From: Deltaproteobacteria bacterium
Lineage (GTDB): Bacteria > Desulfobacterota > Desulfobulbia > Desulfobulbales > Desulfurivibrionaceae
Direction: 5' to 3'
NCBI GenBank assembly: GCA_013349285.1
Contig: DUZU01000016.1
Coordinates: 1 to 61,559, forward strand
DNA: 61,559 bases
Shown here: in pieces, positions 9,196 through 17,397 of the stretch
Layout: the number at the start of each line of letters is the position of its first letter
Numbering within the stretch: the first letter of the stretch is position 1
The notes under the pieces: model-generated
What the model was told of the DNA's origin: nothing
Seen by the model: only the letters and a program-made list of their open reading frames with translations
The model's database searches: none
Translations under genes and position numbers: made by a program

Positions 9196-10794
9196 TTAAA
9201 CATCGATTACCGAGTAACGGGCGCGCATCTTGTTGCGCAGGTAAATGGCGGTGCTGGTCATGATTAAAACGATAAGGATCAGCAGCAGGGTGGTCACATA
9301 GACCATGGGCTTGGCCGCCTCCACGTTGGGGGACTGGAAGCCGATGTCGTAGATATGAAAACCCAGGTGCATGAACTTGCGGTTGAGGTGGAGAAAGGGA
9401 AAACTGGAGTCAATCGGCAGGGCCGGGGCCAGCTTGACCACGCCGGTGATCATCAGCGGCGCCACCTCGCCGGCGGCCCTGGCCATGGCCAGAATAAAAC
9501 CGGTGAGAATGCCGGGGGAGGCCATGGGCAGCAGCAGCCGGGTCAGGGTCTGGAAGCGGGTGGCGGCCAGGGCCTGGGAGCCTTCCCGGATGCCGGGCGG
9601 GATCGCGCCCAGGGCCTCTTCGGTGGCCACGATCACCACCGGCACGGTCAAGAGGCCCAGGGTGAGGCTGGCCCAGAGGATGCCGCCGGTGCCGAAGGTG
9701 GGGGCGGGCAGCCGCTCGGCAAAGAAAAGCTGGTCGATCTGGCCGCCGATGCCGTAAACAAAAAAGCCGAGGCCGAAGATTCCGTAGACGATGGAAGGGA
9801 TGCCGGCCAGGTTGTTGACCGCGATCCGGACCATTCTGACCAGAATGCCGTCCTTGGCATATTCCCGGAGGTAGATGCCGCCGATCACCCCGAGGGGGAA
9901 GGAGAGGACGCTCATCAGGAAGATCAGCATAATGGTTCCGAAAATGGCGGGGAAGAGGCCGCCTTCGGTGTTGGATTCCCGGGGCTCGGCAAAAAACAGC
10001 TCCCGGAGCCGCTCAATATAATAACCGGTCTTGGCAAAGATATTCATGGTGTTGGGTTGGATGGCCCGGACGATTTCCACCAGGGGGATTCTCTTTATCA
10101 GGCCGTTCGCATCGGCAAAAACCGCCTCGAATTGAAGCAGCTCCTGTTTTTTCCGGTTCAGCTCGGCGACAACCTTGGTGAAGTCGGCCTGTAACTCCTG
10201 ATCCCGGGCGGCCAGCGGTCCGGTTTGCCGGTCCTCGGCCTTGCCCTGGTGGCGGAGGCGGGCCTGTTTGCGCTGGATGGTTTCGATCCGCTGGTTGATC
10301 TCGGCGATCCGGCTGTTGAGGGCGGTGATTTCGTCTTGGAGCGGTTCGATACTCTTAAGGGCGGCTTCCAGGGGCTCCAGCTTGTCATTAAGGTCGGGCC
10401 GGGCAAGCCCGTTGAGCTCCAATTGGTTTAAAAACCCGTAAAAATTGCCGTATTCCTGCCGCTCCAGGAGATAGGCCCGGGGCGGATAGGTGATGGCGGC
10501 GATATCTTCAGCGTTGAACCATTTGAAATCCAGGTCATAAAGATCGCGGTTGCCGATCTTGAACTGCAGCCTTTTTTGGCCGGTGGCCGGCTTGATGTTT
10601 TCCTGGATTATCTCGCCCAGCACAAAGGAGTTGTCCTTAAGGGTGGCCAGGGCGATCCGGTTGGGCCAGAACACGCCGATGCCGTTGGCCATAACCACAT
10701 ATACCAACAAAAAGGTGAGCATCAGGATCAGGGATAGGGAAAGGCCGGTGGCCCAGACATAGGGTTCACCCTGGCGCCAGAATTTTTTTGTCAC
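9196..10794 (-). CDS. pstA: Phosphate ABC transporter permease PstA (long form)
   Basis: Membrane permease of the phosphate importer. At 532 aa it is much longer than the roughly 300-aa E. coli protein. After an N-terminal membrane segment (about 16-38) comes a periplasmic insert of about 240 residues, including a charged, probably coiled-coil part (about 150-215; EINQRIETIQRKQARLRHQ). The C-terminal 250 residues carry the normal permease helices and the EAA-type loop around EALGAIPPGIREGSQALAAT. Long PstA/PstC pairs are known in several Proteobacteria. The start is GTG with GAGG upstream. Confidence 0.92.
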   Translation of the reverse strand: MTKKFWRQGEPYVWATGLSLSLILMLTFLLVYVVMANGIGVFWPNRIALATLKDNSFVLGEIIQENIKPATGQKRLQFKIGNRDLYDLDFKWFNAEDIAAITYPPRAYLLERQEYGNFYGFLNQLELNGLARPDLNDKLEPLEAALKSIEPLQDEITALNSRIAEINQRIETIQRKQARLRHQGKAEDRQTGPLAARDQELQADFTKVVAELNRKKQELLQFEAVFADANGLIKRIPLVEIVRAIQPNTMNIFAKTGYYIERLRELFFAEPRESNTEGGLFPAIFGTIMLIFLMSVLSFPLGVIGGIYLREYAKDGILVRMVRIAVNNLAGIPSIVYGIFGLGFFVYGIGGQIDQLFFAERLPAPTFGTGGILWASLTLGLLTVPVVIVATEEALGAIPPGIREGSQALAATRFQTLTRLLLPMASPGILTGFILAMARAAGEVAPLMITGVVKLAPALPIDSSFPFLHLNRKFMHLGFHIYDIGFQSPNVEAAKPMVYVTTLLLILIVLIMTSTAIYLRNKMRARYSVIDV

Positions 10795-10812
10795 GACAGA
10801 TACCTCGCTTGA

Positions 10813-13038
10813 TTAATAGCGGCCATATTTTTTACGTAATCTCTCCCGGACAATTTCAGCGCCGGTGTTGAGGATAAAGGTCAGCGCAAAGAGCATGGTG
10901 GCGCAGAGAAAAAGAACCCGGTACAGGGTGCCGCCAAAGGGGGCTTCCGGGATTTCCACGGCAATATTGGCCGACAGGGTCCGCATGCCGTTAAAGATCG
11001 ACCAGTCGAGGATCGGCGTGTTGCCGGTGGCCATGAGCACGATCATGGTCTCGCCCACGGCCCGGCCGAAGGCGATCATCACCGCGGCAAAGATGCCGGG
11101 GCTGGCGGAAGGCAGCACCACCCGCCAGATCGTCTGCCAGCGGCTGGCGCCAAGGGCCAGGGAGGCGGCGGTCAGGCTGGGCGGAATATTGGTGATGGCG
11201 TCTTCGGTAATGGAAAAGATGATGGGGATCACGGCAATGCCCAGGCCGAAGGCGATGATGATACAGTTGCGCTGGTCATAGCGCATGCCCAGATCGTCAT
11301 AAAGCCACTGCTTGAAATCCCCGGCAAAAAGGTAGTGCTCCACAATCGGCGCCACGGCCATGGCCAGGCTCACCCCGGCTACAATAAAGGGAATCAGCAG
11401 CAGGAACTCATAACCGGCGCAGCGGTTTTTGAGATTCGGGGTTTTGTAAAAGGGTTTGATGGCCAGCATGGCCAGCAGAAAAGAGAGCGGGGTGATGATC
11501 ATGCTCAGCAGCACGCCGAGGATGGTCCTTTCGATAATGGGGGCCAGCCAGAGGGCGATGAGAAAACCGATAACCACCGAGGGCACCGAGGCCATGATTT
11601 CGATCGCCGGTTTGATCCCCCGTTTAAAGGCGGCGGTGGTGAACTGACTGGTGTAGACCGCGCCGAAGATGGCCAGGGGAATGGCAAAGATCATGGCATA
11701 GAGGGTGCCCTTGATCGTGCCGAACAACAGGGGGATAATGCTGAATTTGGCCTCGAAATCATCGCTGCCCGAGGAGGATTGCCAGGCATATTCCGGCTGG
11801 TCGTAGCTCTCGTACCAGACCTTGCCGAACAGGGTTTTGAGGCTGATTTCCGGATGGGGGTTGTCGATGTTCCAGACCAGCAATTTGTTGGTTGGATCAA
11901 GGCCGATCAGGCTGTTGTCGCGGCCGGCGATGCCGAAGATTTTGAGGTTGTGGCGCAAGGCCAGCAGGTGGTTTTCACTGGTCATGTGGTCCAGGTGCAG
12001 ATCGCCGTTGGCCGCGAGGCTGACCAGGGATTTGCTCCGCCGTGAAGGGGCAATGGCGGAAATTGCGGCCTGATGGCTTTTGAGGCTGTGGATCTTGCGC
12101 AGTTTTTGGACCCGGTTTTCCTCCCCCACCCAGACTCGGGACCAGGTGGCCAGCCCCCCGCTCTCGTCACCTACCGCAATGGAGATGTCGCCGAAGACCA
12201 TGGTCAGCGCGGTAACCGCCTGGTTGCCGGCCACGGCAATCACGTTGTCGGTCCGGACGTAGCTCTCGTTTTTACTGAGATCCCAGCGGATCAGGCTGCC
12301 GGCATCGGTGCCGGCAAACAGGGCGGTGCCCTGTTCGTTGATGGTCATGGCGGTAATCAGGCCGGGGAGGTTTTCATCGATCTTGAAGGCAAAGGATTCG
12401 GTGGTTTCGTTGTCAAAGAGATCGGTGGTGATTGTTCGGTGGCTCACCCACAGGCTGTTGTCGGCCAGCAGGGCGACGACGGTCAGCCGTTGTTCCTCGC
12501 CCTGGCGGACCAGGACCCGGCGCGGCACGGCCGGATAGGCAAGGGCCGGAAATTCGTGGGTCAAGGTCAGCTTGGGCACCACGGTTCGCTTGCCGTTCCG
12601 GTCGAATTCGAGGCGGTAGTCCACGCTGTGGCTGGTAATGGAGTGGTCGTTCCAAAGCAGGGTATAGATATTGTTCTTGTTGATGGAAACGCTTATCAGC
12701 GGCTGCTTTTTATCGGGGACGGCGAAAATTTTGCTTAGGGTTTTACCATCGGCCAAGGTGTAAAAGGTGAAGAGGCCCTGCGAATCCAAGGTGAACCCGA
12801 TCTCCTGATAATCGCCAACCCCGACGGCAAGGGGCAGGGGTTGGGAGGCAGGCAATACAACCCGGTGGATGATTTCGGCGGAAGCCGGTTGAAACAGGGG
12901 CAGGGTTACCTTGATAATCAAGAGCAGAATGGCAATGACGCTGGCAATGATCATCAGGCCGCCGATGGAAATCACCCGGGTGGCGATCCGGTCATAAAGC
13001 CTGACTTTTTTTATGAACCTTTTGTCCATCTTTTGCAT
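10813..13038 (-). CDS. pstC: Phosphate ABC transporter permease PstC (long form with propeller-like insert)
   Basis: Permease partner of PstA, 741 aa, more than twice the E. coli length. A first membrane helix (about 22-48) is followed by a periplasmic insert of roughly 370 residues with repeated beta-rich units (for example ALFAGTDAGSLIRWDLSKNE and LIGLDPTNKLLVWNID) that read like WD40 or propeller blades. The C-terminal part holds the normal helices and the EAA-like loop EDAITNIPPSLTAASLALGA. It is 18 nt upstream of pstA. The insert may contact PstS or sense a periplasmic state; that is inference. Confidence 0.92.
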   Translation of the reverse strand: MQKMDKRFIKKVRLYDRIATRVISIGGLMIIASVIAILLLIIKVTLPLFQPASAEIIHRVVLPASQPLPLAVGVGDYQEIGFTLDSQGLFTFYTLADGKTLSKIFAVPDKKQPLISVSINKNNIYTLLWNDHSITSHSVDYRLEFDRNGKRTVVPKLTLTHEFPALAYPAVPRRVLVRQGEEQRLTVVALLADNSLWVSHRTITTDLFDNETTESFAFKIDENLPGLITAMTINEQGTALFAGTDAGSLIRWDLSKNESYVRTDNVIAVAGNQAVTALTMVFGDISIAVGDESGGLATWSRVWVGEENRVQKLRKIHSLKSHQAAISAIAPSRRSKSLVSLAANGDLHLDHMTSENHLLALRHNLKIFGIAGRDNSLIGLDPTNKLLVWNIDNPHPEISLKTLFGKVWYESYDQPEYAWQSSSGSDDFEAKFSIIPLLFGTIKGTLYAMIFAIPLAIFGAVYTSQFTTAAFKRGIKPAIEIMASVPSVVIGFLIALWLAPIIERTILGVLLSMIITPLSFLLAMLAIKPFYKTPNLKNRCAGYEFLLLIPFIVAGVSLAMAVAPIVEHYLFAGDFKQWLYDDLGMRYDQRNCIIIAFGLGIAVIPIIFSITEDAITNIPPSLTAASLALGASRWQTIWRVVLPSASPGIFAAVMIAFGRAVGETMIVLMATGNTPILDWSIFNGMRTLSANIAVEIPEAPFGGTLYRVLFLCATMLFALTFILNTGAEIVRERLRKKYGRY

Positions 13039-13119
13039 GGGGGAAATACCTGGCCGTCTTAATGGTTGGCGCTTATGGGCCTGACCCGAAACCAGGTCAG
13101 GCCCCCAGGGCGGGTTTGA

Positions 13120-14109
13120 CTACAGCTTGCCCAGCTCAGCTTCTATGGCTTTGGCGGGCAGGGGCAGATAGCCGTCCTTAACCACAATTTGTTGACCCTC
13201 TTTCGAGAGCACGAATTTGAGAAACTCGGCGGTCAGTTTGTCCAGCGGCTTGTTGGGCTCCTTGGTCACATAAACGTAGAGGGTCCGGGCCAGCGGATAC
13301 TTGCCGCTCAATACATTGTCATAGTTGGGCTCATAGGCCTGCTCCCCGTTCAGCTTGCTCAGGGCGATGGCCTTGACCCCCGAGGTCCGGTAGCCGATGC
13401 CCGAGTAGCCGATCCCTGCCACGTCCTCGGTGATCCCCATCACCACCGAAGCGGAGCCGGGCTGCTCTTTTACCGAATCCTTATAGTCGCCTTTAAAAAG
13501 GGCTTTCTTTTTGAAATAACCGTAAGTGCCGGAGGCGGAATTCCGGCCGTAGAGGCTGATCGGTTTGTTGCTCAATGAGCCGGTAAGACCGAGTTGATCC
13601 CAGGTTGCGTAATCTTCACCGATCCCGCCTTTGCGGGTCTTGGAAAAGATGGCGTCCACCTGCTGCAGGCTCATTTGGTTGATCGGGTTGTCCTTGTTGA
13701 CGAAAACAGCCAGGGAGTCGAGGGCGACCCCGATTCTGGTCGGTTTGAAGCCGTATTTCTTCTCAAAGGCATCCTCTTCCTGTTTCTTCATCTTGCGGGA
13801 CATGGGCCCCAGTTGGGCGGTGCCGCTGATCAGGGCAGGGGGCGCGGTGCTGGAGCCTTTGCCCTCGATCTGGATGCGGACGTTGGGGTATTTTTTCCGG
13901 AAGGATTCGGCCCAGTAGGTCATCAGGTTGTTCAGGGTGTCCGAGCCGATGCTGTCCAGGTTGCCGGCCACCCCGCCGACCTTCTCATAGGTCGGGGTGG
14001 CAGGGTCGATATCGACCCCGGCCCAGGCGGAGGTCGAGGCCGCCACCAGCAATCCTGCCAGCAATGTTTTTTTAATGGTTTTACCGATAAAGCCTTTGTT
14101 GGTCTGCAT
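13120..14109 (-). CDS. pstS: Phosphate-binding protein PstS
   Basis: Periplasmic phosphate receptor of the Pst system, 329 aa with this start. The ATG at 14109 gives [14 protein letters not shown], a good signal peptide cleaved after about STSAWA, and follows AAGGAG seven bases upstream; a longer in-frame start 18 codons earlier lacks this. Ligand-binding features include IGSDTL near the mature N-terminus, the SGTA and [12 protein letters not shown] loops. It is the first pst gene, with a Pho-box-like promoter about 120 nt upstream and an 81-nt gap to pstC. Confidence 0.95.
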   Translation of the reverse strand: MQTNKGFIGKTIKKTLLAGLLVAASTSAWAGVDIDPATPTYEKVGGVAGNLDSIGSDTLNNLMTYWAESFRKKYPNVRIQIEGKGSSTAPPALISGTAQLGPMSRKMKKQEEDAFEKKYGFKPTRIGVALDSLAVFVNKDNPINQMSLQQVDAIFSKTRKGGIGEDYATWDQLGLTGSLSNKPISLYGRNSASGTYGYFKKKALFKGDYKDSVKEQPGSASVVMGITEDVAGIGYSGIGYRTSGVKAIALSKLNGEQAYEPNYDNVLSGKYPLARTLYVYVTKEPNKPLDKLTAEFLKFVLSKEGQQIVVKDGYLPLPAKAIEAELGKL

Positions 14110-14212
14110 GCTTGTTCTCCTTGTCTGGCTGCTCCGTCTCTTTTTTTTGGGCAACCGATACATGGTTAAAATTGGCTTGTGCCCGCTTCGGGGGCCGGTC
14201 AGTAAGTGGTGC

Positions 14213-14264
14213 CCTATATATGCCCCCTGATTGTTAAGATTTAATTAGGGTTTGATTAGGGTAT
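14213..14264 (-). promoter_or_regulatory. Pho-box-like promoter of pstS
   Basis: Read on the plus strand, GTTAAG (14233), ATTAGG (14244) and ATTAGG (14255) are spaced exactly 11 bases apart, separated by AT-rich bases. This is the geometry of PhoB half-sites. On the minus strand the array ends about 10 bases before a TATATA-like -10 element (about 14214-14222), as in PhoB-activated promoters where the box replaces the -35. The rest of the gap up to cheD (14265-14552) shows no gene or clear terminator. Confidence 0.65.
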
Positions 14265-14552
14265 GGAAAAAAATTGTGCTTGCATCTCGGGGGGATTTTA
14301 GCGGCTGTCTTTTTGATGGATTTCTAATCGATAAATAACTTGATCTTAAAATTTAGCGGATATTCTTGTCGATAAGGAGCAGGGGTATTTTGCTGGACGG
14401 TTAATTATCAAAGCGAGGATAAATCCGGGCCGTGCATATCCCTGTCTGATTATGGAAGCCGCCCGCCGGGTGGTCGGTAAGTGGGATTTTTTAGTGGCGT
14501 TAGTTGATGTTGAACGGTTTGTTGTAAGCAGAGTTGAGGCTTGGTAGAGGGG

Positions 14553-15068
14553 TTACACCATATCAAGCATCGACTGGCCGGTTTCCGAGTTGAAGAATAC
14601 CTTGTAGGCTTTTTGGCCGCCGACTCTTTTTTTGATGATCGGGATCCCGTAACTTTCGAGAATTTCAATGGCAATCATGATGTTTTGATGACCGATTTTG
14701 AAGTCGGCAAAATCAGGCATGGAGCCTTTGAATATCTCGGCCCCGCCAAACAGCTGGGCGGAGATATCCTTCAGGGTAATCGCCTGGTTTTTCACAAGGG
14801 ATTGGACCATGTAATGGATGGAGCAGTCCACAAACCGAAAACAGGGGGCACGGTCATTGGCGCAGGTCGGCAGCATGCTGTGGCACATTGCGCTTTTGTG
14901 GCCTTTGGGGCTGAAGAGGCAGACGGCCACGCAGGAACCCAGGGTTGTTTTGAACAGGGTCGGCTCCTCGGCCACCTGCAGGTCGCCGGGCAACAGGTGG
15001 CGGATCGGGATGGTTGGCCGGTCAGCTGCTTGAACGAATGGTTGAGGTCGGGTGTTTTCAGTCATCAT
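14553..15068 (-). CDS. cheD: CheD-family chemoreceptor glutamine deamidase
   Basis: Predicted to deamidate specific glutamines in chemoreceptors. The family active site is visible: Cys in LGSCVAVCLFSP and His in the following MCHSMLP, with a QLFGGAEIF segment and a C-terminal GGQKAYKVFFNSETG. The chosen ATG (15068, immediately followed by a second ATG) has AAGGTG upstream and gives 171 aa, near the usual size; a longer in-frame start would add 47 residues with no similarity to CheD. The unusual point is the place: between phoR and pstS, with no other chemotaxis gene in the window. Confidence 0.85.
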   Translation of the reverse strand: MMTENTRPQPFVQAADRPTIPIRHLLPGDLQVAEEPTLFKTTLGSCVAVCLFSPKGHKSAMCHSMLPTCANDRAPCFRFVDCSIHYMVQSLVKNQAITLKDISAQLFGGAEIFKGSMPDFADFKIGHQNIMIAIEILESYGIPIIKKRVGGQKAYKVFFNSETGQSMLDMV

Positions 15069-15264
15069 CTTCACCTTAATCCGGTCTGGATTCCCTTGGG
15101 GTGGGTAGCCGTTGCTTAAGAGTTCTGTTGATGGAAGGCGTCTATCTATTTTATTTTCCGTGTAAAATAATAAAAAAGCAATACTGGGAAAATACGGAGT
15201 CATTAGCAATGACCGGCAAAAAAGCTCCTAACCAGTTGAAGTGTTTCCGCTTATTTTTTTTTAA

Positions 15265-17052
15265 TTATTTTTTGTCACCACCGGGCAGATGGATGGTAAA
15301 GGTGCTGCCTTGGCCCGTATTGCTGTCGACCTCGATTGTGCCGTGGTGGGCCTGGGTGATATGTTTGACGATGGCCAGGCCCAGGCCGGTGCTGCCCAGT
15401 TTGTTGCTCCGGGCCTTATCAACCCGGTAAAATCTTTCAAAAATGCGGGGCAGATCATCTTTGTTGATGCCGACCCCGTTGTCCTTGATCATGATCACTG
15501 TTTCTGCGGCGGATTGTTCGGCGATTACCTCGATCTTGCTGTCCTGGGGGCTGTACTTCACGCCGTTGTCAATGAGGTTGATGATGGCCTGTTCGAGCAG
15601 GGCCGGATTGATGCGAGCCGTGATCTGGTTCGGACAGTTGAGGTTAAGAGTAATATTTTTTTGCATGGCCTTGGGCCGGCAGGCATGCACCGCTGTTTCC
15701 AATGTTTCTTTAATGGTGAGATCCTGCAGTAGAATTTCGTTGTTTTCCGCTTCCTGTTCGATCCGGGAAAGGGCGAGCAAGTCCTCGATAATCGCATGCA
15801 GCCGTTTTGCCTGCTTGCTGATGATCTCGAGAAATCGACGGGCATTGTCCGGATCATCCAGGGCGCCGTCGAGCAGGGTTTCGGCAAAGCCCTCGATGGA
15901 GGTAATCGGGGTTTTTAGTTCATGGGAGACATTGGCGACAAAATCGCGCCGCACCTTTTCCAGGCGGCGCAGGTTGGTGAGGTCATTGATGACGATCAGG
16001 GCGCCTTGCCCTTTTTGCGAGGCGTCGAGCAGGCGGGTGCCGTGGGCGTAAAAATAACATTCGCGGCCATTGTTATCAGTGATGGTTATCTCGCTTTCGA
16101 TGGTCGCCGGCGAGGTGATCGCCCGGCTTACAAAGCGTTGGAGCTCGATGTTGCGCACCGCTTCAAGGGTGTTTTTTCCCTTGATCGCGTCCGGGTTGAC
16201 GCCGAGCAGGCGGGCGCCGGCGAGATTGATTGACAGGATGCGTTCATTGTTATCCACCGTGATAACACCCTCGACCATGCTGGAGAACACCGCGGCCAGT
16301 TCATGGTGTTGGCGAACAATGGTGCCGATCCTTTCATCAAGCTGATTTGCCATCTTATTCATGGCCGAGGCAAGGCTTGCCACTTCTGCCGAACCTTCTT
16401 CCGGTAACCGGCGGGAAAAATCGCCATCAGCGAAACGCACGGCCACCTGCCGGATTTTTTCAAGGGGCGTGGTAATCCGTCTGGAAATAATCCAGGAGAT
16501 CAGGGCCACGGTTATGGCGACACCAATCAGAAAAAATAATATCTTCCGATAAATCTCGGCCAAGGCATTGTCTATGGCGGTTATTGGAATGGATGTCCGC
16601 AGGACACCGATGATTTTTCCTTGGGAACTAAGGGGAATGGCCATATACATCATGTTTTTTTGCAGGGTATAGCTGAAGCGGGTTGAGGGAGAGCTTTTGC
16701 CGGCAAGGGCGGCCTGTACTTCCGGGCGGTCTTCGTGGTTTTCCATGCGGGTCGGCTCTTCCAGAGAGTCGGCCAGGACCAGCCCGTTGGGGGTGATCAC
16801 CGTTAATCTGGTATTGGCGGTGGCGCCCACGGTTCGGCAAAAGGCGTTAAGCTCCGCGATGTTGCCCGCCGTCAACAGGGCCAGGACGGAGTTCTCGGCC
16901 AGGTGCGCCCGAGCGGCAAGGCCATCGGCGGCCTGTTCGAGATTAAAGGCGCGAAAGGCTTGGGAGCCGAACCAGGTGAGGGCCAGCAGGGCGGTAATGG
17001 TAATAATCAGTTGGGTCGGGTAGATCTGCCACAAAAGTCGTTGGTTGCGCAT
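15265..17052 (-). CDS. phoR: Phosphate regulon sensor histidine kinase PhoR
   Basis: Membrane histidine kinase of 595 aa. Order: membrane helix (about 12-34), periplasmic or extracytoplasmic sensor with a Cache-like look (about 35-165), second helix (about 168-190), HAMP (about 190-245), PAS (about 255-360), HisKA with the H-box VSHELKTPITSIEGFAETLL, then HATPase with the N box NLIDNGVKYSP, DNGVGI and GSTGLGLAIVKH. The architecture and the pst/phoU/phoB neighbours support PhoR. It starts the minus-strand pho run and has its own Pho-box-like repeats about 60 nt upstream. Confidence 0.88.
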   Translation of the reverse strand: MRNQRLLWQIYPTQLIITITALLALTWFGSQAFRAFNLEQAADGLAARAHLAENSVLALLTAGNIAELNAFCRTVGATANTRLTVITPNGLVLADSLEEPTRMENHEDRPEVQAALAGKSSPSTRFSYTLQKNMMYMAIPLSSQGKIIGVLRTSIPITAIDNALAEIYRKILFFLIGVAITVALISWIISRRITTPLEKIRQVAVRFADGDFSRRLPEEGSAEVASLASAMNKMANQLDERIGTIVRQHHELAAVFSSMVEGVITVDNNERILSINLAGARLLGVNPDAIKGKNTLEAVRNIELQRFVSRAITSPATIESEITITDNNGRECYFYAHGTRLLDASQKGQGALIVINDLTNLRRLEKVRRDFVANVSHELKTPITSIEGFAETLLDGALDDPDNARRFLEIISKQAKRLHAIIEDLLALSRIEQEAENNEILLQDLTIKETLETAVHACRPKAMQKNITLNLNCPNQITARINPALLEQAIINLIDNGVKYSPQDSKIEVIAEQSAAETVIMIKDNGVGINKDDLPRIFERFYRVDKARSNKLGSTGLGLAIVKHITQAHHGTIEVDSNTGQGSTFTIHLPGGDKK

Positions 17053-17097
17053 GGGAGTCCTGCAATCTAATATTAATCTTGTTTGACCAGCCCCATT

Positions 17098-17127
17098 TTA
17101 ATAGTGATTTGTTAGGATATCGTTAGA
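17098..17127 (-). promoter_or_regulatory. Pho-box-like promoter of phoR
   Basis: Read on the plus strand, GTTAGG (17111) and GTTAGA (17122) lie exactly 11 bases apart, matching the repeat unit before pstS. On the minus strand they are followed after about 8 bases by TATTAA (about 17098-17103) as a -10. This suggests PhoB autoregulates its kinase gene. With the helicase terminator, this accounts for the 17053-17397 gap. Confidence 0.55.
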
Positions 17128-17338
17128 AATTTAACTATTTTGCCCGGCAGGCAAAATTTTTTTTTGGGCCGGATTGTGAAAATCTGCCGGGATCGGCTTT
17201 CTCGGCCAATAATGGCCGGCCAAGAGGCAGGGGGGGCTGAGCTATTTTTGGTGAATATCTTGAGCCCACCTGAAAAAAGTTCCGGTCATGCCGCTGTTGC
17301 CGCCGTTTTCAGCCGATTGCACTTTGCGGGAACGCGGA

Positions 17339-17375
17339 TAAAAAAAAGCCGGGTTCCGATGGAATCGGCCCGGCT
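17339..17375 (-). terminator. Rho-independent terminator of the DEAD-box helicase gene
   Basis: A strong hairpin (AGCCGGG / CCCGGCT outer stem with an inner CCGAT / ATCGG stem) is followed on the minus strand by a run of eight T. It lies just downstream of the helicase stop codon. Confidence 0.9.
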
Positions 17376-17397
17376 TTTGGCGACTGACAAAAGATGG

